Assembly (NCBI RefSeq): GCF_000145255.1
Contig: NC_014394.1
Location: forward strand, 2,852,001 to 2,916,000
Direction: 5' to 3'
Length of the DNA: 64,000 nt
Source of the DNA: Gallionella capsiferriformans ES-2
GTDB taxonomy: Bacteria > Pseudomonadota > Gammaproteobacteria > Burkholderiales > Gallionellaceae
Shown here: piece after piece, positions 1-8,689 of the stretch
Numbering within the stretch: position 1 is the stretch's first letter
How the letters are laid out: every line of letters begins with the position of its first letter
Made by a program: the position numbers and the translations under genes
Notes under the pieces: generated by a model
Database searches by the model: none
The model's input: the letters and a program-made list of their open reading frames with translations, nothing else
What the model was told of the DNA's origin: nothing

Positions 1-33
1 TCTGGAATTGTGGAGCGGCTTGCCGGCAGTCCA

Positions 34-62
34 CAAATAAGCACCGCTTATTTGCGTATTTT
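34..62 (+). terminator. Inverted repeat, possible terminator of the gene before the window
   Basis: A perfect 9-bp inverted repeat (CAAATAAGC, loop ACC, GCTTATTTG; 34-54) is followed by a T-rich stretch (57-63). It lies about 30 bp before the ahcY -10 box. The stem is AT-rich, so it could be a weak terminator of an upstream gene or a protein-binding palindrome. The sequence alone does not decide. Confidence 0.4.
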
Positions 63-85
63 TAGCCAAATAAAAATTTTGCGTT

Positions 86-91
86 TATAAT
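86..91 (+). promoter_or_regulatory. -10 box of the ahcY promoter
   Basis: A perfect TATAAT sits just before the riboswitch, placing the transcript start near 98, right at the aptamer. No good -35 hexamer is visible around 63-68. Confidence 0.5.
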
Positions 92-96
92 TACCC

Positions 97-172
97 CCTT
101 CCGAGAGGTGCTGCAGCGGGTTTGAACGCCCCCGTCAGGCTCGGAGCAGTGATTTCGTTTCAACGGCACCTA
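97..172 (+). promoter_or_regulatory. S-adenosylhomocysteine (SAH) riboswitch
   Basis: The leader contains the known SAH-aptamer elements in order: CCGAGAGGTGCTGC, a GCGGG stem closing on CCCGT, CAGGCTCGGA, and a distal AACGGCACC that can pair back with GAGGTGCTG as the pseudoknot. It lies directly before ahcY, the usual position of this class in betaproteobacteria. SAH binding is known to raise ahcY expression, which clears the product inhibitor of methyltransferases. The ahcY start lies just after the last pairing strand, fitting control of translation initiation. Confidence 0.88.
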
Positions 173-204
173 TTCATTAACCAACATAAATGAATGGATT
201 ACCT

Positions 205-1617
205 ATGAACGCTGTTACAAACGGATTCACCGACTATATCGTCGCAGACATGTCGCTCGCAGCATGGGGCCGCAAAGAACTCGCAATCGCCGAAGTTGAA
301 ATGCCAGGCTTGATGGCCATTCGCAACGAATACGCCGCCAGCCAGCCTTTGAAAGGCGCACGCATCACAGGTTCATTGCACATGACCATTCAAACCGGCG
401 TGCTGATCGAGACGCTGACAGCCCTTGGTGCTGAAGTTCGCTGGGCTTCCTGCAACATCTATTCCACACAGGATCACGCTGCCGCTGCCATCGTTGCAAC
501 GGGTGTTCCTGTTTTCGCCGTCAAGGGCGAAACACTGACTGAGTACTGGGACTACACCCATCGCATATTCGAATGGAAAGACGGCGGCCTGTCCAACATG
601 ATCTTGGACGACGGCGGCGATGCCACCCTGTTGTTGCATCTGGGTGCACGCGCTGAAAAAGACGCGTCTTTGCTGAACAATCCCGGTTCTGAAGAAGAAA
701 TCTGCCTGTTCAATTCCATCAAGGCCAAGCTGGCTGTTGACGGTACATGGTATTCGACCCGCCTGGCAGCGATCAAGGGCGTAACCGAAGAAACTACCAC
801 CGGCGTACATCGTTTGTACCAGATGCATGAGCGCGGCGAATTGAAATTCCCTGCGATCAACGTAAACGATTCCGTCACCAAATCCAAGTTCGACAACCTG
901 TACGGCTGCCGCGAATCGCTGGTTGACGCGATCAAGCGCGCAACTGACGTGATGATCGCAGGTAAGATCGCAGTGATCGTCGGTTACGGCGACGTGGGCA
1001 AGGGCTCCGCTCAAGCCATGCGCGCACTGTCCGCCCAAGTCTGGGTAACGGAAATCGATCCTATCTGCGCGCTGCAAGCCGCTATGGAAGGCTACCGCGT
1101 TGTAACGATGGATTACGCCTGCGAACACGGCGACATCTTTGTCACCACCACCGGCAACTACCACGTCATCACCCATGACCACATGGCGAAGATGAAGAAC
1201 AACGCCATCGTGTCCAACATCGGTCACTTCGACAACGAAATCGACGTCGCATCCCTCAAGCAATATCAGTGGGAAAACATCAAGCCGCAAGTCGATCACG
1301 TCATTTTCCCTGACGGCAAACGCATCCTGTTGCTGGCTGAAGGCCGCCTGGTCAATCTGGGTTGTGGTACAGGTCACCCGTCTTATGTGATGTCGTCTTC
1401 ATTTGCAAACCAGACCATTGCTCAAATCGAGCTGTATACACGCACCAGCGATTATCCGGTCGGCGTATACACCTTGCCTAAGCATCTGGACGAAAAAGTT
1501 GCGCGCTTGCAACTCACGACCCTCAATGCTCAGCTGAGTGAATTGACCGACCAGCAGGCAGCTTACATCGGCGTAGCTAAGAATGGTCCGTACAAGGCCA
1601 ATCACTACCGCTACTAA
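205..1617 (+). CDS. ahcY: Adenosylhomocysteinase (S-adenosyl-L-homocysteine hydrolase)
   Basis: Cytosolic NAD-dependent enzyme that splits S-adenosylhomocysteine into adenosine and homocysteine, regenerating the methyl cycle. The 470-residue protein shows the family start [12 protein letters not shown], the substrate region [14 protein letters not shown], the NAD-binding GYGDVGKG near residue 260 and the C terminus [12 protein letters not shown]. An in-frame ATG at 190 exists, but family members begin at MNAV and a GGA 6 nt before 205 is the better ribosome site. It is the first gene of a riboswitch-led group with yvlD and metF, placing hydrolysis and methyl-folate supply under one signal. 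Confidence 0.97.
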   Translation: MNAVTNGFTDYIVADMSLAAWGRKELAIAEVEMPGLMAIRNEYAASQPLKGARITGSLHMTIQTGVLIETLTALGAEVRWASCNIYSTQDHAAAAIVATGVPVFAVKGETLTEYWDYTHRIFEWKDGGLSNMILDDGGDATLLLHLGARAEKDASLLNNPGSEEEICLFNSIKAKLAVDGTWYSTRLAAIKGVTEETTTGVHRLYQMHERGELKFPAINVNDSVTKSKFDNLYGCRESLVDAIKRATDVMIAGKIAVIVGYGDVGKGSAQAMRALSAQVWVTEIDPICALQAAMEGYRVVTMDYACEHGDIFVTTTGNYHVITHDHMAKMKNNAIVSNIGHFDNEIDVASLKQYQWENIKPQVDHVIFPDGKRILLLAEGRLVNLGCGTGHPSYVMSSSFANQTIAQIELYTRTSDYPVGVYTLPKHLDEKVARLQLTTLNAQLSELTDQQAAYIGVAKNGPYKANHYRY

Positions 1618-1638
1618 GCAATAAACGTTGCACAGATT

Positions 1639-1677
1639 GCCGTCTCGCTCAGATTTTACGGGTGAGGCGGCTTTTGT
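1639..1677 (+). terminator. Possible terminator after ahcY
   Basis: GCCGTCTC (1639-1646) can pair with GAGGCGGC (1664-1671) with one G-T wobble, followed by TTTTGTC. The stem lies between ahcY and the next gene. If active it would only partly separate ahcY from yvlD-metF. Confidence 0.45.
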
Positions 1678-1696
1678 CATTAACAGGAAGGCGATT

Positions 1697-2047
1697 ATGA
1701 AATTGCTGTTGGTCTGGATACTGAATGCGATGGCGCTAATCGCGGTGGCGAATTTTGTGCCGGGCATCCATGTAGACGGATTTACCGCCGCCCTGGTGGC
1801 AGCTTTTTTTCTCGGGCTGGTCAATGCACTGATCAGGCCCTTATTGCTGCTGCTTACCCTGCCTGTAACCCTGGTCACACTGGGCCTGTTCATCTTCGTG
1901 ATTAACGGCTTGCTGTTCTGGCTGGTGGGTTCAGTACTGCGCGGATTTATCGTCGACAGCTTCTGGCACGGCATCCTCGGCGCCTTGCTGTACAGCCTGT
2001 TTATCTGGGCGCTGACTTCAGCGGCCACACAATTGATGAGGAAATAA
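1697..2047 (+). CDS. Small membrane protein of the phage-holin-like YvlD (DUF360) family
   Basis: A 116-residue, almost wholly hydrophobic protein with four predicted membrane helices and the family pattern of an NxFVPGIHVDGF turn after helix 1, a GLVNALIRPLLLLLTLP segment in helix 2 and IFVINGLLFWLVG in helix 3. The start MKLLLVW at 1697 follows AGGAAGG; the open frame extends upstream but that part is not family-like. The stop overlaps the metF start by one base (TAATG), so the two are translationally linked. Function is unknown; the holin name reflects fold resemblance only. Confidence 0.85.
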   Translation: MKLLLVWILNAMALIAVANFVPGIHVDGFTAALVAAFFLGLVNALIRPLLLLLTLPVTLVTLGLFIFVINGLLFWLVGSVLRGFIVDSFWHGILGALLYSLFIWALTSAATQLMRK

Positions 2048-2874
2048 TGAGCAACTCACATATCAGTTTTGAATTTTTCCCGCCTCAGACGACGGAAGGC
2101 GTGGAAAAACTGACGATTGCACGCGGAAAACTCGCCGCACTCAATCCCGAATTCTTCTCGGTCACCTTCGGTGCCGGGGGTTCTACCCGCGACCGCACGC
2201 TGGAAACGGTGACACAGATCAAGGCGGAAGGTTTTGATGCCGCCCCGCATCTGTCCTGCGTCGGTTCTACCCGCGACAACATTCGCGCAATTTTACAAAC
2301 CTACCGTGACGCGGGAATCCGTCGCATCGTCGCGTTGCGCGGCGACTTGCCCTCCGGCATGGCGACCGCCGGCGAATTCCAGTACGCCAACGAACTGGTG
2401 GAATTCATCCGCACCGAGACGGGCGATCATTTCCATCTGGAAGTGGCGGCCTACCCCGAAGTTCACCCGCAAGCCAAATCAGCGCGCGACGACCTGATCA
2501 ATTTTAAAAGAAAGATCGATGCAGGCGCGGATTCTGCGATTACGCAGTATTTTTATAACGCCGACAGCTATTTCCACTTCGTCGACGAATGCCAGAAACA
2601 GGGGATCACCGCACCCATCGTGCCGGGCATCATGCCCATCGTGCGCTATTCGCAACTGGCGCGCTTTTCAGATGCCTGCGGCGCAGAAATTCCGCGCTGG
2701 ATGCGAAAAACCATGGAAGGCTTTGGCGACGACAACGAGTCGGTACAGGCCTTTGGTCGCGACATCGTGACAGCCATGTGCGAAAAACTGTTAGCCGGAG
2801 GCGCACCCGGCCTGCATTTTTATACGCTAAATCAGGCGGCACCTTGCATGGCGATTGTTGAAAGGCTGAAATAA
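2047..2874 (+). CDS. metF: 5,10-methylenetetrahydrofolate reductase
   Basis: Flavoenzyme that reduces 5,10-methylene-THF to 5-methyl-THF, the methyl donor for methionine synthesis. The 275-residue protein has the family motifs ISFEFFPPQT at the start, VTFGAGGST, LRGDLPSG near residue 100, and DAGADSAITQYFYN about residue 160. It starts at the ATG that overlaps the previous stop, with GAGGAAATA as ribosome site. Its place downstream of ahcY is the known gene order for SAH-riboswitch operons, which ties methyl supply to homocysteine release. Confidence 0.96.
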   Translation: MSNSHISFEFFPPQTTEGVEKLTIARGKLAALNPEFFSVTFGAGGSTRDRTLETVTQIKAEGFDAAPHLSCVGSTRDNIRAILQTYRDAGIRRIVALRGDLPSGMATAGEFQYANELVEFIRTETGDHFHLEVAAYPEVHPQAKSARDDLINFKRKIDAGADSAITQYFYNADSYFHFVDECQKQGITAPIVPGIMPIVRYSQLARFSDACGAEIPRWMRKTMEGFGDDNESVQAFGRDIVTAMCEKLLAGGAPGLHFYTLNQAAPCMAIVERLK

Positions 2875-2948
2875 GCTGTTCAGCCTCAACTAAAGGAACA
2901 GGTCGTTAAGCACAATATCCCCGCCTGCGCCTGTGGATAAGATGGCTC

Positions 2949-2974
2949 AGTATGCCGGTATAATCCGGCATACT
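2949..2974 (+). promoter_or_regulatory. Palindrome with a perfect -10 box as its loop, before trhP
   Basis: Ten-base arms AGTATGCCGG and CCGGCATACT flank exactly TATAAT (2959-2964). A transcript from this -10 would begin near 2971 and lead to trhP at 3034. No clear -35 is seen near 2936. The same DNA could instead form a terminator-like hairpin after metF, but only TCGTTT follows, a poor T tract. Confidence 0.5.
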
Positions 2975-3033
2975 TCGTTTAAATGCCGAGCATTCCAGCA
3001 AAGCGTCGAGAAAACTACCGCACAAGGCGACAC

Positions 3034-4392
3034 ATGAAATCACCAGAACTCTTATTACCCGCAGGCTCCCTCGATAAAATGCGCGCCGCCTATGCCTTCG
3101 GCGCTGACGCCGTGTATGCAGGCCAACCGCGCTATTCCTTGCGCGCGCGCAACAACGAATTCAAACTGGAAGAGTTGCAAACGGGTATTACCGAGGCGCA
3201 TGCGCTGGGCAAAAAGCTGTTTGTCGCCAGCAACCTGATGCCGCACAACGCCAAAGTAAAGACCTATATGGCCGATATGCAGCCTGTAATCGAGATGAAG
3301 CCCGATGCGCTAATCATGGCTGATCCCGGGCTGATCGCGATGGTGCGTGAACGCTGGCCGGAAGTCGATGTGCATCTGTCGGTACAGGCCAACACCGTCA
3401 ATTACGCGGCGGTAAAATTCTGGAAGTCGCTAGGGTTGACCCGCGTGATCCTGTCGCGCGAATTGTCGCTCGATGAGATCGAAGAAATCCGCCAGGAATG
3501 TCCCGACATGGAACTGGAGGTGTTCGTGCACGGCGCGTTGTGCATCGCCTATTCAGGGCGCTGCCTGCTGTCCGGTTACTTCAATCATCGCGATGCAAAT
3601 CAGGGCACCTGCACCAATTCCTGCCGCTGGGATTACAAGATCGACAACGCGGAAGAAAACGGCACCGGGGACATTGAACCACTTGCAAAATCAATTGAAA
3701 AAATTGACTTCGATTTTGACAAAGCGCTAAGCCAGTCGGCTTTATCCGACTGCGGCGACCAAAAACGCCATCCAATGGCCGATCGCGTGTACGTGATTGC
3801 CCGTCAGGATCACCCGAACGAGCTGATGCCGGTGATGGAGGATGAGCACGGCACCTACATCATGAATTCCAAAGACTTGCGCGCGGTTGAACACGTCGAA
3901 AAGCTCGCGAAAATCGGCATTGACTCACTCAAAGTCGAAGGCCGCACCAAGTCGATCTACTACGTCGCACGCACCGCGCAAGTGTATCGTCAGGCGATCG
4001 ACGACGCCGTTGCAGGCAGACCGTTCAATTACGGCTTGTTGGGCGCACTGGATGCGCTGGCCAATCGCGGCTATACCGACGGTTTTTACGAGCGCCATCA
4101 CACCCACGAGCAGCAAAATTACATGCGCGGCCACTCGGAAAGTTCACGTCAGCAATATGTCGGCGACATCGTCTCCTGCGAAAATGGGCTGGCCCAAATC
4201 GACGTGAAGAATCGCTTTTCCGTCGGTGACCGTCTTGAGATCATTCACCCCCAAGGCAATCAGATCATCGATCTTGCCGAAATGCGCGACAAGAATGGAC
4301 AGATCATCACCGTCGCACCGGGCAGCGGGCATAAAGTACAGATCCCTTTATCGGGCAATCTGTCAGGCGGGATGATTGCGCGCTTTTTATAG
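3034..4392 (+). CDS. trhP: tRNA 5-hydroxyuridine modification protein TrhP (YegQ), peptidase U32 family
   Basis: Homologue of E. coli YegQ/TrhP, which with prephenate and Fe-S chemistry helps form 5-hydroxyuridine at tRNA position 34; the old name is U32 peptidase. Visible motifs are PELLLPAGSLDKMRAAYAFG, ADAVYAGQPRYSLRARNNEF, the central EVFVHGALCIAYSGRCLLSG with its conserved Cys pair, and SLKVEGRTKSIYYVARTAQ. The chosen start MKSPELLLPAG at 3034 matches the family; the frame opens earlier at 2983 without homology. A segment around residues 210-245 is about 14 residues longer than in E. coli and contains a DNA inverted repeat at 3733-3752. Confidence 0.92.
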   Translation: MKSPELLLPAGSLDKMRAAYAFGADAVYAGQPRYSLRARNNEFKLEELQTGITEAHALGKKLFVASNLMPHNAKVKTYMADMQPVIEMKPDALIMADPGLIAMVRERWPEVDVHLSVQANTVNYAAVKFWKSLGLTRVILSRELSLDEIEEIRQECPDMELEVFVHGALCIAYSGRCLLSGYFNHRDANQGTCTNSCRWDYKIDNAEENGTGDIEPLAKSIEKIDFDFDKALSQSALSDCGDQKRHPMADRVYVIARQDHPNELMPVMEDEHGTYIMNSKDLRAVEHVEKLAKIGIDSLKVEGRTKSIYYVARTAQVYRQAIDDAVAGRPFNYGLLGALDALANRGYTDGFYERHHTHEQQNYMRGHSESSRQQYVGDIVSCENGLAQIDVKNRFSVGDRLEIIHPQGNQIIDLAEMRDKNGQIITVAPGSGHKVQIPLSGNLSGGMIARFL

Positions 4393-4502
4393 ATAGGCAG
4401 GTGTACTATCGCATTCTGTCGGCGGACATCAAAAAGCACCGCGCTGAACGCGTCCCCATAACAAGAGCCATCTGACCATCGAGCGATGTAAGGAGATCAG
4501 CG

Positions 4503-5051
4503 ATGAACTGGAAAAATACGACAACCCGCTACGGCATGGCCGCTATCGGCATCCATTGGCTGATGCTGCTGTTGTTCATCGCAGTCTATGCCTGCATCGA
4601 ATTACGCGTGTTCTACCCGAAAGGAAGTGAGCTGCGCGAGGGATTAAAAACCTGGCACTTCATGCTGGGGATGCTGCTGTTTGCACTAGTCTGGCTGCGC
4701 CTGGCTGTTCGACTCTCCACGATTACCCCGCTTATCCGGCCTGAACCCGAAAAGTGGCAGGATCTGTCGGCGAAACTGATGCATCTGGCTCTGTATGCGC
4801 TGATGATAGGCATGCCGCTGACCGGCTGGCTGTTGCTTTCCGCATCAGGCAAACCGATCCCTTTCTTCGGCTTTGAATTGCCGGCACTGATCGGCGAGAG
4901 TAAAGACATTGCCAAACAAATCAAGGAAATACACGAATTGGTTGGCACGGCAGGCTATTACCTGATCGGGATGCATGCGGCAGCGGCACTGTACCATCAC
5001 TATTGGCTGCGCGATAACACACTGACCCGAATGCTACCGCCGCGAAAATAA
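4503..5051 (+). CDS. Cytochrome b561 family di-haem membrane protein
   Basis: A 182-residue inner-membrane protein with four predicted helices of the CybB family, which pass electrons from quinol in the membrane. Candidate haem ligands are H18 in GIHWLM, the His in KTWHFMLGM, the His in LMHLALYAL and the His in GMHAAAALYHHY of the last helix. A good ribosome site (TAAGGAGA) precedes the ATG at 4503. The redox partner is not indicated by the neighbours. Confidence 0.88.
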   Translation: MNWKNTTTRYGMAAIGIHWLMLLLFIAVYACIELRVFYPKGSELREGLKTWHFMLGMLLFALVWLRLAVRLSTITPLIRPEPEKWQDLSAKLMHLALYALMIGMPLTGWLLLSASGKPIPFFGFELPALIGESKDIAKQIKEIHELVGTAGYYLIGMHAAAALYHHYWLRDNTLTRMLPPRK

Positions 5052-5078
5052 TTCTATCCTCAAGAGAGATTTATCCAG

Positions 5079-5525
5079 ATGATTTTTTCCGCACTCTCCC
5101 AAGCTGACCGCTACGCGGCACTGCATCCGCTGTTTCTCCGCGCATTCGAATATATCCGCGACACGGATCTGTATGCGCTGGCGCCGGGGCGTTATCACCT
5201 CGCAGGCGATGATCTGATCGCTATCGTAGAACACGTAACGGGGCGCACCAAGGAGATGGCACGACTGGAAGCACATAAGCGCTATATCGACATCCAGCTT
5301 GTGCTGGAGGGCGATGAAACCATGGGCTGGAAACCGCTGGCAGATTGCTATAATCCGATCGGCGAACACAGCATAGATCGCGACATCCTTTTTTTTCTCG
5401 ACGCACCCGCAGCATGGATCCCCGTGCCGCCCGATCATTTCTGCATTTTCTTCCCGGAAGACGCCCATGCGCCGCTGGTGGGCACAGGTCCAATCCGCAA
5501 GGTCATCTTCAAGATCGCCGTATAG
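5079..5525 (+). CDS. YhcH/YjgK/YiaL (DUF386) family protein
   Basis: A 148-residue cupin-like protein of the DUF386 family. Some relatives act in sialic acid or sugar metabolism, but most have no proven role. Family signatures visible are EAHKRYIDIQLVLEGDE near residue 65 and a C-terminal FFPEDAHAPLV; the His and acidic residues in these are the usual metal-binding set. It begins 27 bp after the cytochrome gene and may be cotranscribed. There is no sugar-uptake gene nearby to suggest a substrate. Confidence 0.85.
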   Translation: MIFSALSQADRYAALHPLFLRAFEYIRDTDLYALAPGRYHLAGDDLIAIVEHVTGRTKEMARLEAHKRYIDIQLVLEGDETMGWKPLADCYNPIGEHSIDRDILFFLDAPAAWIPVPPDHFCIFFPEDAHAPLVGTGPIRKVIFKIAV

Positions 5526-5593
5526 CGGATGAAATGCGGGTGTCGGTTATAATTCGAGCCTGCTGCTAACCATTTCACTGACAGGATTTCATC

Positions 5594-5980
5594 ATGGCAA
5601 ACAAACAATTCATTCAAACACCTGACGCACCCGCCGCCATCGGCACCTATTCGCAAGCCATTCGCGTAGGCGATACCGTGTATCTGTCCGGTCAAATCGG
5701 TCTTGATCCTGCTACCATGCAGATGGTGGAAGGCATAGACGAGCAAATTCACCGTGTATTCCAGAATCTGCGTGCCGTTACGGTCGCCGCGAATAGCAAT
5801 ATCGACGGCATCGTAAAACTCAATATCTTTTTAACCGACTTAAAGCATTTCGCCAAAGTGAACGAAATCATGGCAGGCTATTTCCAGCAGCCCTACCCTG
5901 CCCGTGCCGCAGTCCAGGTATCTGCATTGCCGCGCGGCGCACTGGTTGAAATGGACGGAATACTGGTCGTTCAGGACTAA
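5594..5980 (+). CDS. ridA: RidA family reactive enamine/imine deaminase
   Basis: Small cytosolic enzyme that hydrolyses reactive 2-aminoacrylate and related enamines released by PLP enzymes such as threonine dehydratase (ilvA at 21750 is one source). The 128-residue length is normal. Family motifs are [21 protein letters not shown], the catalytic Arg in [13 protein letters not shown] and the final [17 protein letters not shown] at 5548-5553 could be its promoter though the -35 is poor. It precedes recG, a common pairing in betaproteobacteria. Confidence 0.95.
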   Translation: MANKQFIQTPDAPAAIGTYSQAIRVGDTVYLSGQIGLDPATMQMVEGIDEQIHRVFQNLRAVTVAANSNIDGIVKLNIFLTDLKHFAKVNEIMAGYFQQPYPARAAVQVSALPRGALVEMDGILVVQD

Positions 5981-6023
5981 CGAACATGAGCCACATGCCG
6001 CCCCCTTTAAATAAGAGGGCGAT

Positions 6024-8081
6024 TTGACGACACCGCTCAAAATCTCTGCTGCGACCCTTACCAAGCTGGCTAAGCTGGGCATCCGCCATCGGGCGGATTT
6101 GTTGTTGCATCTGCCGTTGCGCTATGAGGATGAGACTGAGCTCGTCTCGCTTGCCGACGTTGAACCCGGCGAGACGGTGCAGGTACAGGGCGTCATCACG
6201 CACAACGAGGTCCTGTACAAGCCCAGAAAAATACTGGTTTGCCGCCTACAGGACAAAGAGGATGAGCTGTATCTGCGTTTTTTGAATTTCTACCCCAGCC
6301 AGATCAAACTGCTGGCGGTAGGCCGCCAAGTACGCGCGATCGGCGAGGCGAGAATCGGTTATTTCGGGCTGGAGATGGTGCATCCGAAATGCCGGGCGGT
6401 GAGCGATAAAACGCAGCTGGCAACCAGCCTCACTCCGGTCTATCCGACCACGGCAGGACTGTCGCAACTCACGTTAAAAAAGCTGATTGCCAATGCGTTG
6501 GAGGTGCTCAATCCAGCCGACCCGCTGCCAGAAAAATTTCGCCATAATTTAAATTTACCGGGGTTTTTTGACAGCATCCGACTGCTGCACAACCCCACAA
6601 CAGACATCGCCGCATGTACTCTGGCGGATAAAAGTCACGCAGCCTGGCGACGTATCAAATTTGATGAGTTACTGGCCCAGCAACTGTCCATGCGCGTGCA
6701 TCACAAAGAACGCAGCCGGCGCATTGCGCCCGCGCTGCCGCCACAGGGCCATTACACCGATAGCCTGCTAAAAATTCTGCCGTTTTCACTGACCAAAGCG
6801 CAACAAAAAGTCTACGCGGAAATCAGCGCAGACCTTGCCCGCCCGCACCCGATGCAACGCTTACTGCTCGGCGATGTCGGCAGCGGCAAGACCATCGTCG
6901 CAGCACTCGCCGCCTTGCAAGCCATCGAAAATGGCTATCAAGTCGCCTTGATGGCACCCACTGAAATCCTCGCTGAACAGCATTATCTCAAGCTGACAGA
7001 GTGGTTATCCCCACTAGGAATAGTGCCGGTCTGGCTGTCCGGCAGCCTGAAGAAAAAGGACAAGCGCGTGGCCGCCGAGTTGATTGCATCGGGCGAAACA
7101 TGGCTTGCCATCGGCACGCACGCTTTATTTCAGGAACAGATTACCTTCCATAAATTAGGGCTGGCGATTGTCGATGAACAGCACAAATTCGGCGTGCAAC
7201 AACGACTGGCGCTGCATGCGAAAGGCAAACAGCCCGTAGCACCGGATGAAAAATCCTCTGAGCCGCACCAATTAATGATGAGCGCAACGCCGATTCCACG
7301 CACGCTGGCGATGAGCTATTACGCGGATCTGGACGTGTCGGTGATCGATGAATTGCCGCCCGGACGCACGCCGGTGATTACCAAATTGGTGAGCGACACA
7401 CGCCGCGAAGAGGTATTCGAACGGGTTCGCGCTGCCTGCATGACCGGCGCACAAGCCTATTGGGTCTGCCCCTTGATCGACGAATCCGAAGTCTTGCAAT
7501 TGCAAAATGCGCAGGAAACATTTGAATTGCTGACGGACACCTTTCCGGATCTGCGTGTCGGCCTGGTTCACGGCAAAATGGAAAGCGCCGAAAAGGTGCG
7601 CACTATGAGCGCATTCAAGGCAGGCGAATTGCAGCTGCTAGTTGCGACGACCGTCATTGAAGTCGGCGTGGATGTGCCCAACGCCAGCCTGATGGTGATC
7701 GATCATGCCGAGCGCATGGGGCTGGCCCAGCTCCATCAACTGCGCGGACGGGTAGGACGCGGATCAGCACAAAGCCTCTGTATTTTGCTGTATCACAAAC
7801 CGCTCTCAGAACTAGCACGCACACGATTAAAAGTCATCTTCGAGAACACCGATGGCTTCGTGATTGCCCAGCAGGACTTACAATTGCGCGGCCCTGGCGA
7901 ATTGCTGGGTGCAAGACAAAGCGGCGTGGCGATGCTGCGCTTCGCCGACATTGAAGCCGATGAAGATTTACTTGAACACGCACGCGAAGTCGCCGATGAA
8001 TTATTGAGCGATTATCCGGATGCGGCGCGCACCTATTTGCACCGCTGGATGGCAAACAAACATGACTATTTGCACGTATAA
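6024..8081 (+). CDS. recG: ATP-dependent DNA helicase RecG
   Basis: Superfamily 2 helicase that remodels stalled replication forks and branch-migrates Holliday junctions. The 685-residue length is close to E. coli's 693. An N-terminal OB-like wedge domain (residues 1-150) is followed by the motor: Walker A GDVGSGKT near residue 283, the DEQHKFG box near 385, MSATPIPRTLAM after it, and the C-terminal LRGRVGRG and QDLQLRGPGELLG motifs. The start is TTG at 6024 behind AAGAGGG. The end overlaps ubiC by 20 bases. Confidence 0.96.
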   Translation: MTTPLKISAATLTKLAKLGIRHRADLLLHLPLRYEDETELVSLADVEPGETVQVQGVITHNEVLYKPRKILVCRLQDKEDELYLRFLNFYPSQIKLLAVGRQVRAIGEARIGYFGLEMVHPKCRAVSDKTQLATSLTPVYPTTAGLSQLTLKKLIANALEVLNPADPLPEKFRHNLNLPGFFDSIRLLHNPTTDIAACTLADKSHAAWRRIKFDELLAQQLSMRVHHKERSRRIAPALPPQGHYTDSLLKILPFSLTKAQQKVYAEISADLARPHPMQRLLLGDVGSGKTIVAALAALQAIENGYQVALMAPTEILAEQHYLKLTEWLSPLGIVPVWLSGSLKKKDKRVAAELIASGETWLAIGTHALFQEQITFHKLGLAIVDEQHKFGVQQRLALHAKGKQPVAPDEKSSEPHQLMMSATPIPRTLAMSYYADLDVSVIDELPPGRTPVITKLVSDTRREEVFERVRAACMTGAQAYWVCPLIDESEVLQLQNAQETFELLTDTFPDLRVGLVHGKMESAEKVRTMSAFKAGELQLLVATTVIEVGVDVPNASLMVIDHAERMGLAQLHQLRGRVGRGSAQSLCILLYHKPLSELARTRLKVIFENTDGFVIAQQDLQLRGPGELLGARQSGVAMLRFADIEADEDLLEHAREVADELLSDYPDAARTYLHRWMANKHDYLHV

Positions 8082-8610
8082 AGACAACTTCTGGAACGCC
8101 GACGCGTGGGGCGCCAGTGCCGAATTGAGGCCTTGGCTGCGCGATCACGGCTCGCTCACGCAGCGCATTACGCAACGCTGCGAGCACTTTTCCGTGCGTA
8201 ACGTGCGTAGCGGCCTGGCACGCATCGCGCTGGATGAATCTGCCCTATTGGCTATCGCCCCCCAACAACTTGCCTGGTCGCGTGAAGTATTTCTCTGCGC
8301 CGATGGGCAGCCGGTGGTCTTTGCCCACAGCGCCTGCGCCGCCCGCCAACTTCGCGGCGCATGGCAAGGATTGCGCAACTTGGGCAACAAGCCGCTGGGT
8401 GCGCTGCTCTTTACCCACCCGCAGGTGGTGCGCCAGCCGCTACACTATCAGGCGCTGCATCCGCACCATCCCCTATATCGACGTGCCGCTAGCGTATTAG
8501 GCGCACCACCCGACCGCCTATGGGCGCGCCGATCCTTATTTTATTTACACCATGCGCCGCTACTGGTCACGGAAGTATTTTTGCCTGAAATTCTTAATTG
8601 CAGGATTTAG
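8062..8610 (+). CDS. ubiC: Chorismate--pyruvate lyase
   Basis: Cleaves chorismate to 4-hydroxybenzoate and pyruvate, the first committed step of ubiquinone synthesis. The 182-residue protein has family features [38 protein letters not shown] and the C-terminal YRRAASVL...[21 protein letters not shown]. The ATG at 8062 fits the family N terminus and lies inside the recG 3' end; a longer frame from 8020 is not homologous. Its product feeds UbiA, encoded 79 bp downstream. Confidence 0.9.
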   Translation: MTICTYKDNFWNADAWGASAELRPWLRDHGSLTQRITQRCEHFSVRNVRSGLARIALDESALLAIAPQQLAWSREVFLCADGQPVVFAHSACAARQLRGAWQGLRNLGNKPLGALLFTHPQVVRQPLHYQALHPHHPLYRRAASVLGAPPDRLWARRSLFYLHHAPLLVTEVFLPEILNCRI

Positions 8611-8684
8611 GATTGAGCAAAAATCAGTTTCTGTTAAACTTTCACCGCGCTACTCAAGCCCCGCTCCTAGATTCTCAATCCTAA
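8607..8684 (+). promoter_or_regulatory. ubiA leader: 11-bp inverted repeat and a candidate promoter
   Basis: TTAGGATTGAG (8607-8617) is exactly complementary to CTCAATCCTAA (8674-8684), which ends five bases before the ubiA ATG. Between the arms lies a plausible sigma-70 promoter, TTGAGC (8613-8618), 16 bp, TAAACT (8635-8640). No good ribosome site for ubiA is seen. Confidence 0.4.
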
Positions 8685-8689
8685 TAAAA

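Noticed and set aside
373..1377. 334-codon open frame antisense to ahcY
   Set aside because: It lies wholly opposite a clear ahcY, has no recognisable motif and is the mirror frame expected from codon bias in GC-rich genes. The same holds for other long antisense frames, such as 14642-15748 (opposite purH) and 26796-27782 (opposite aceF).
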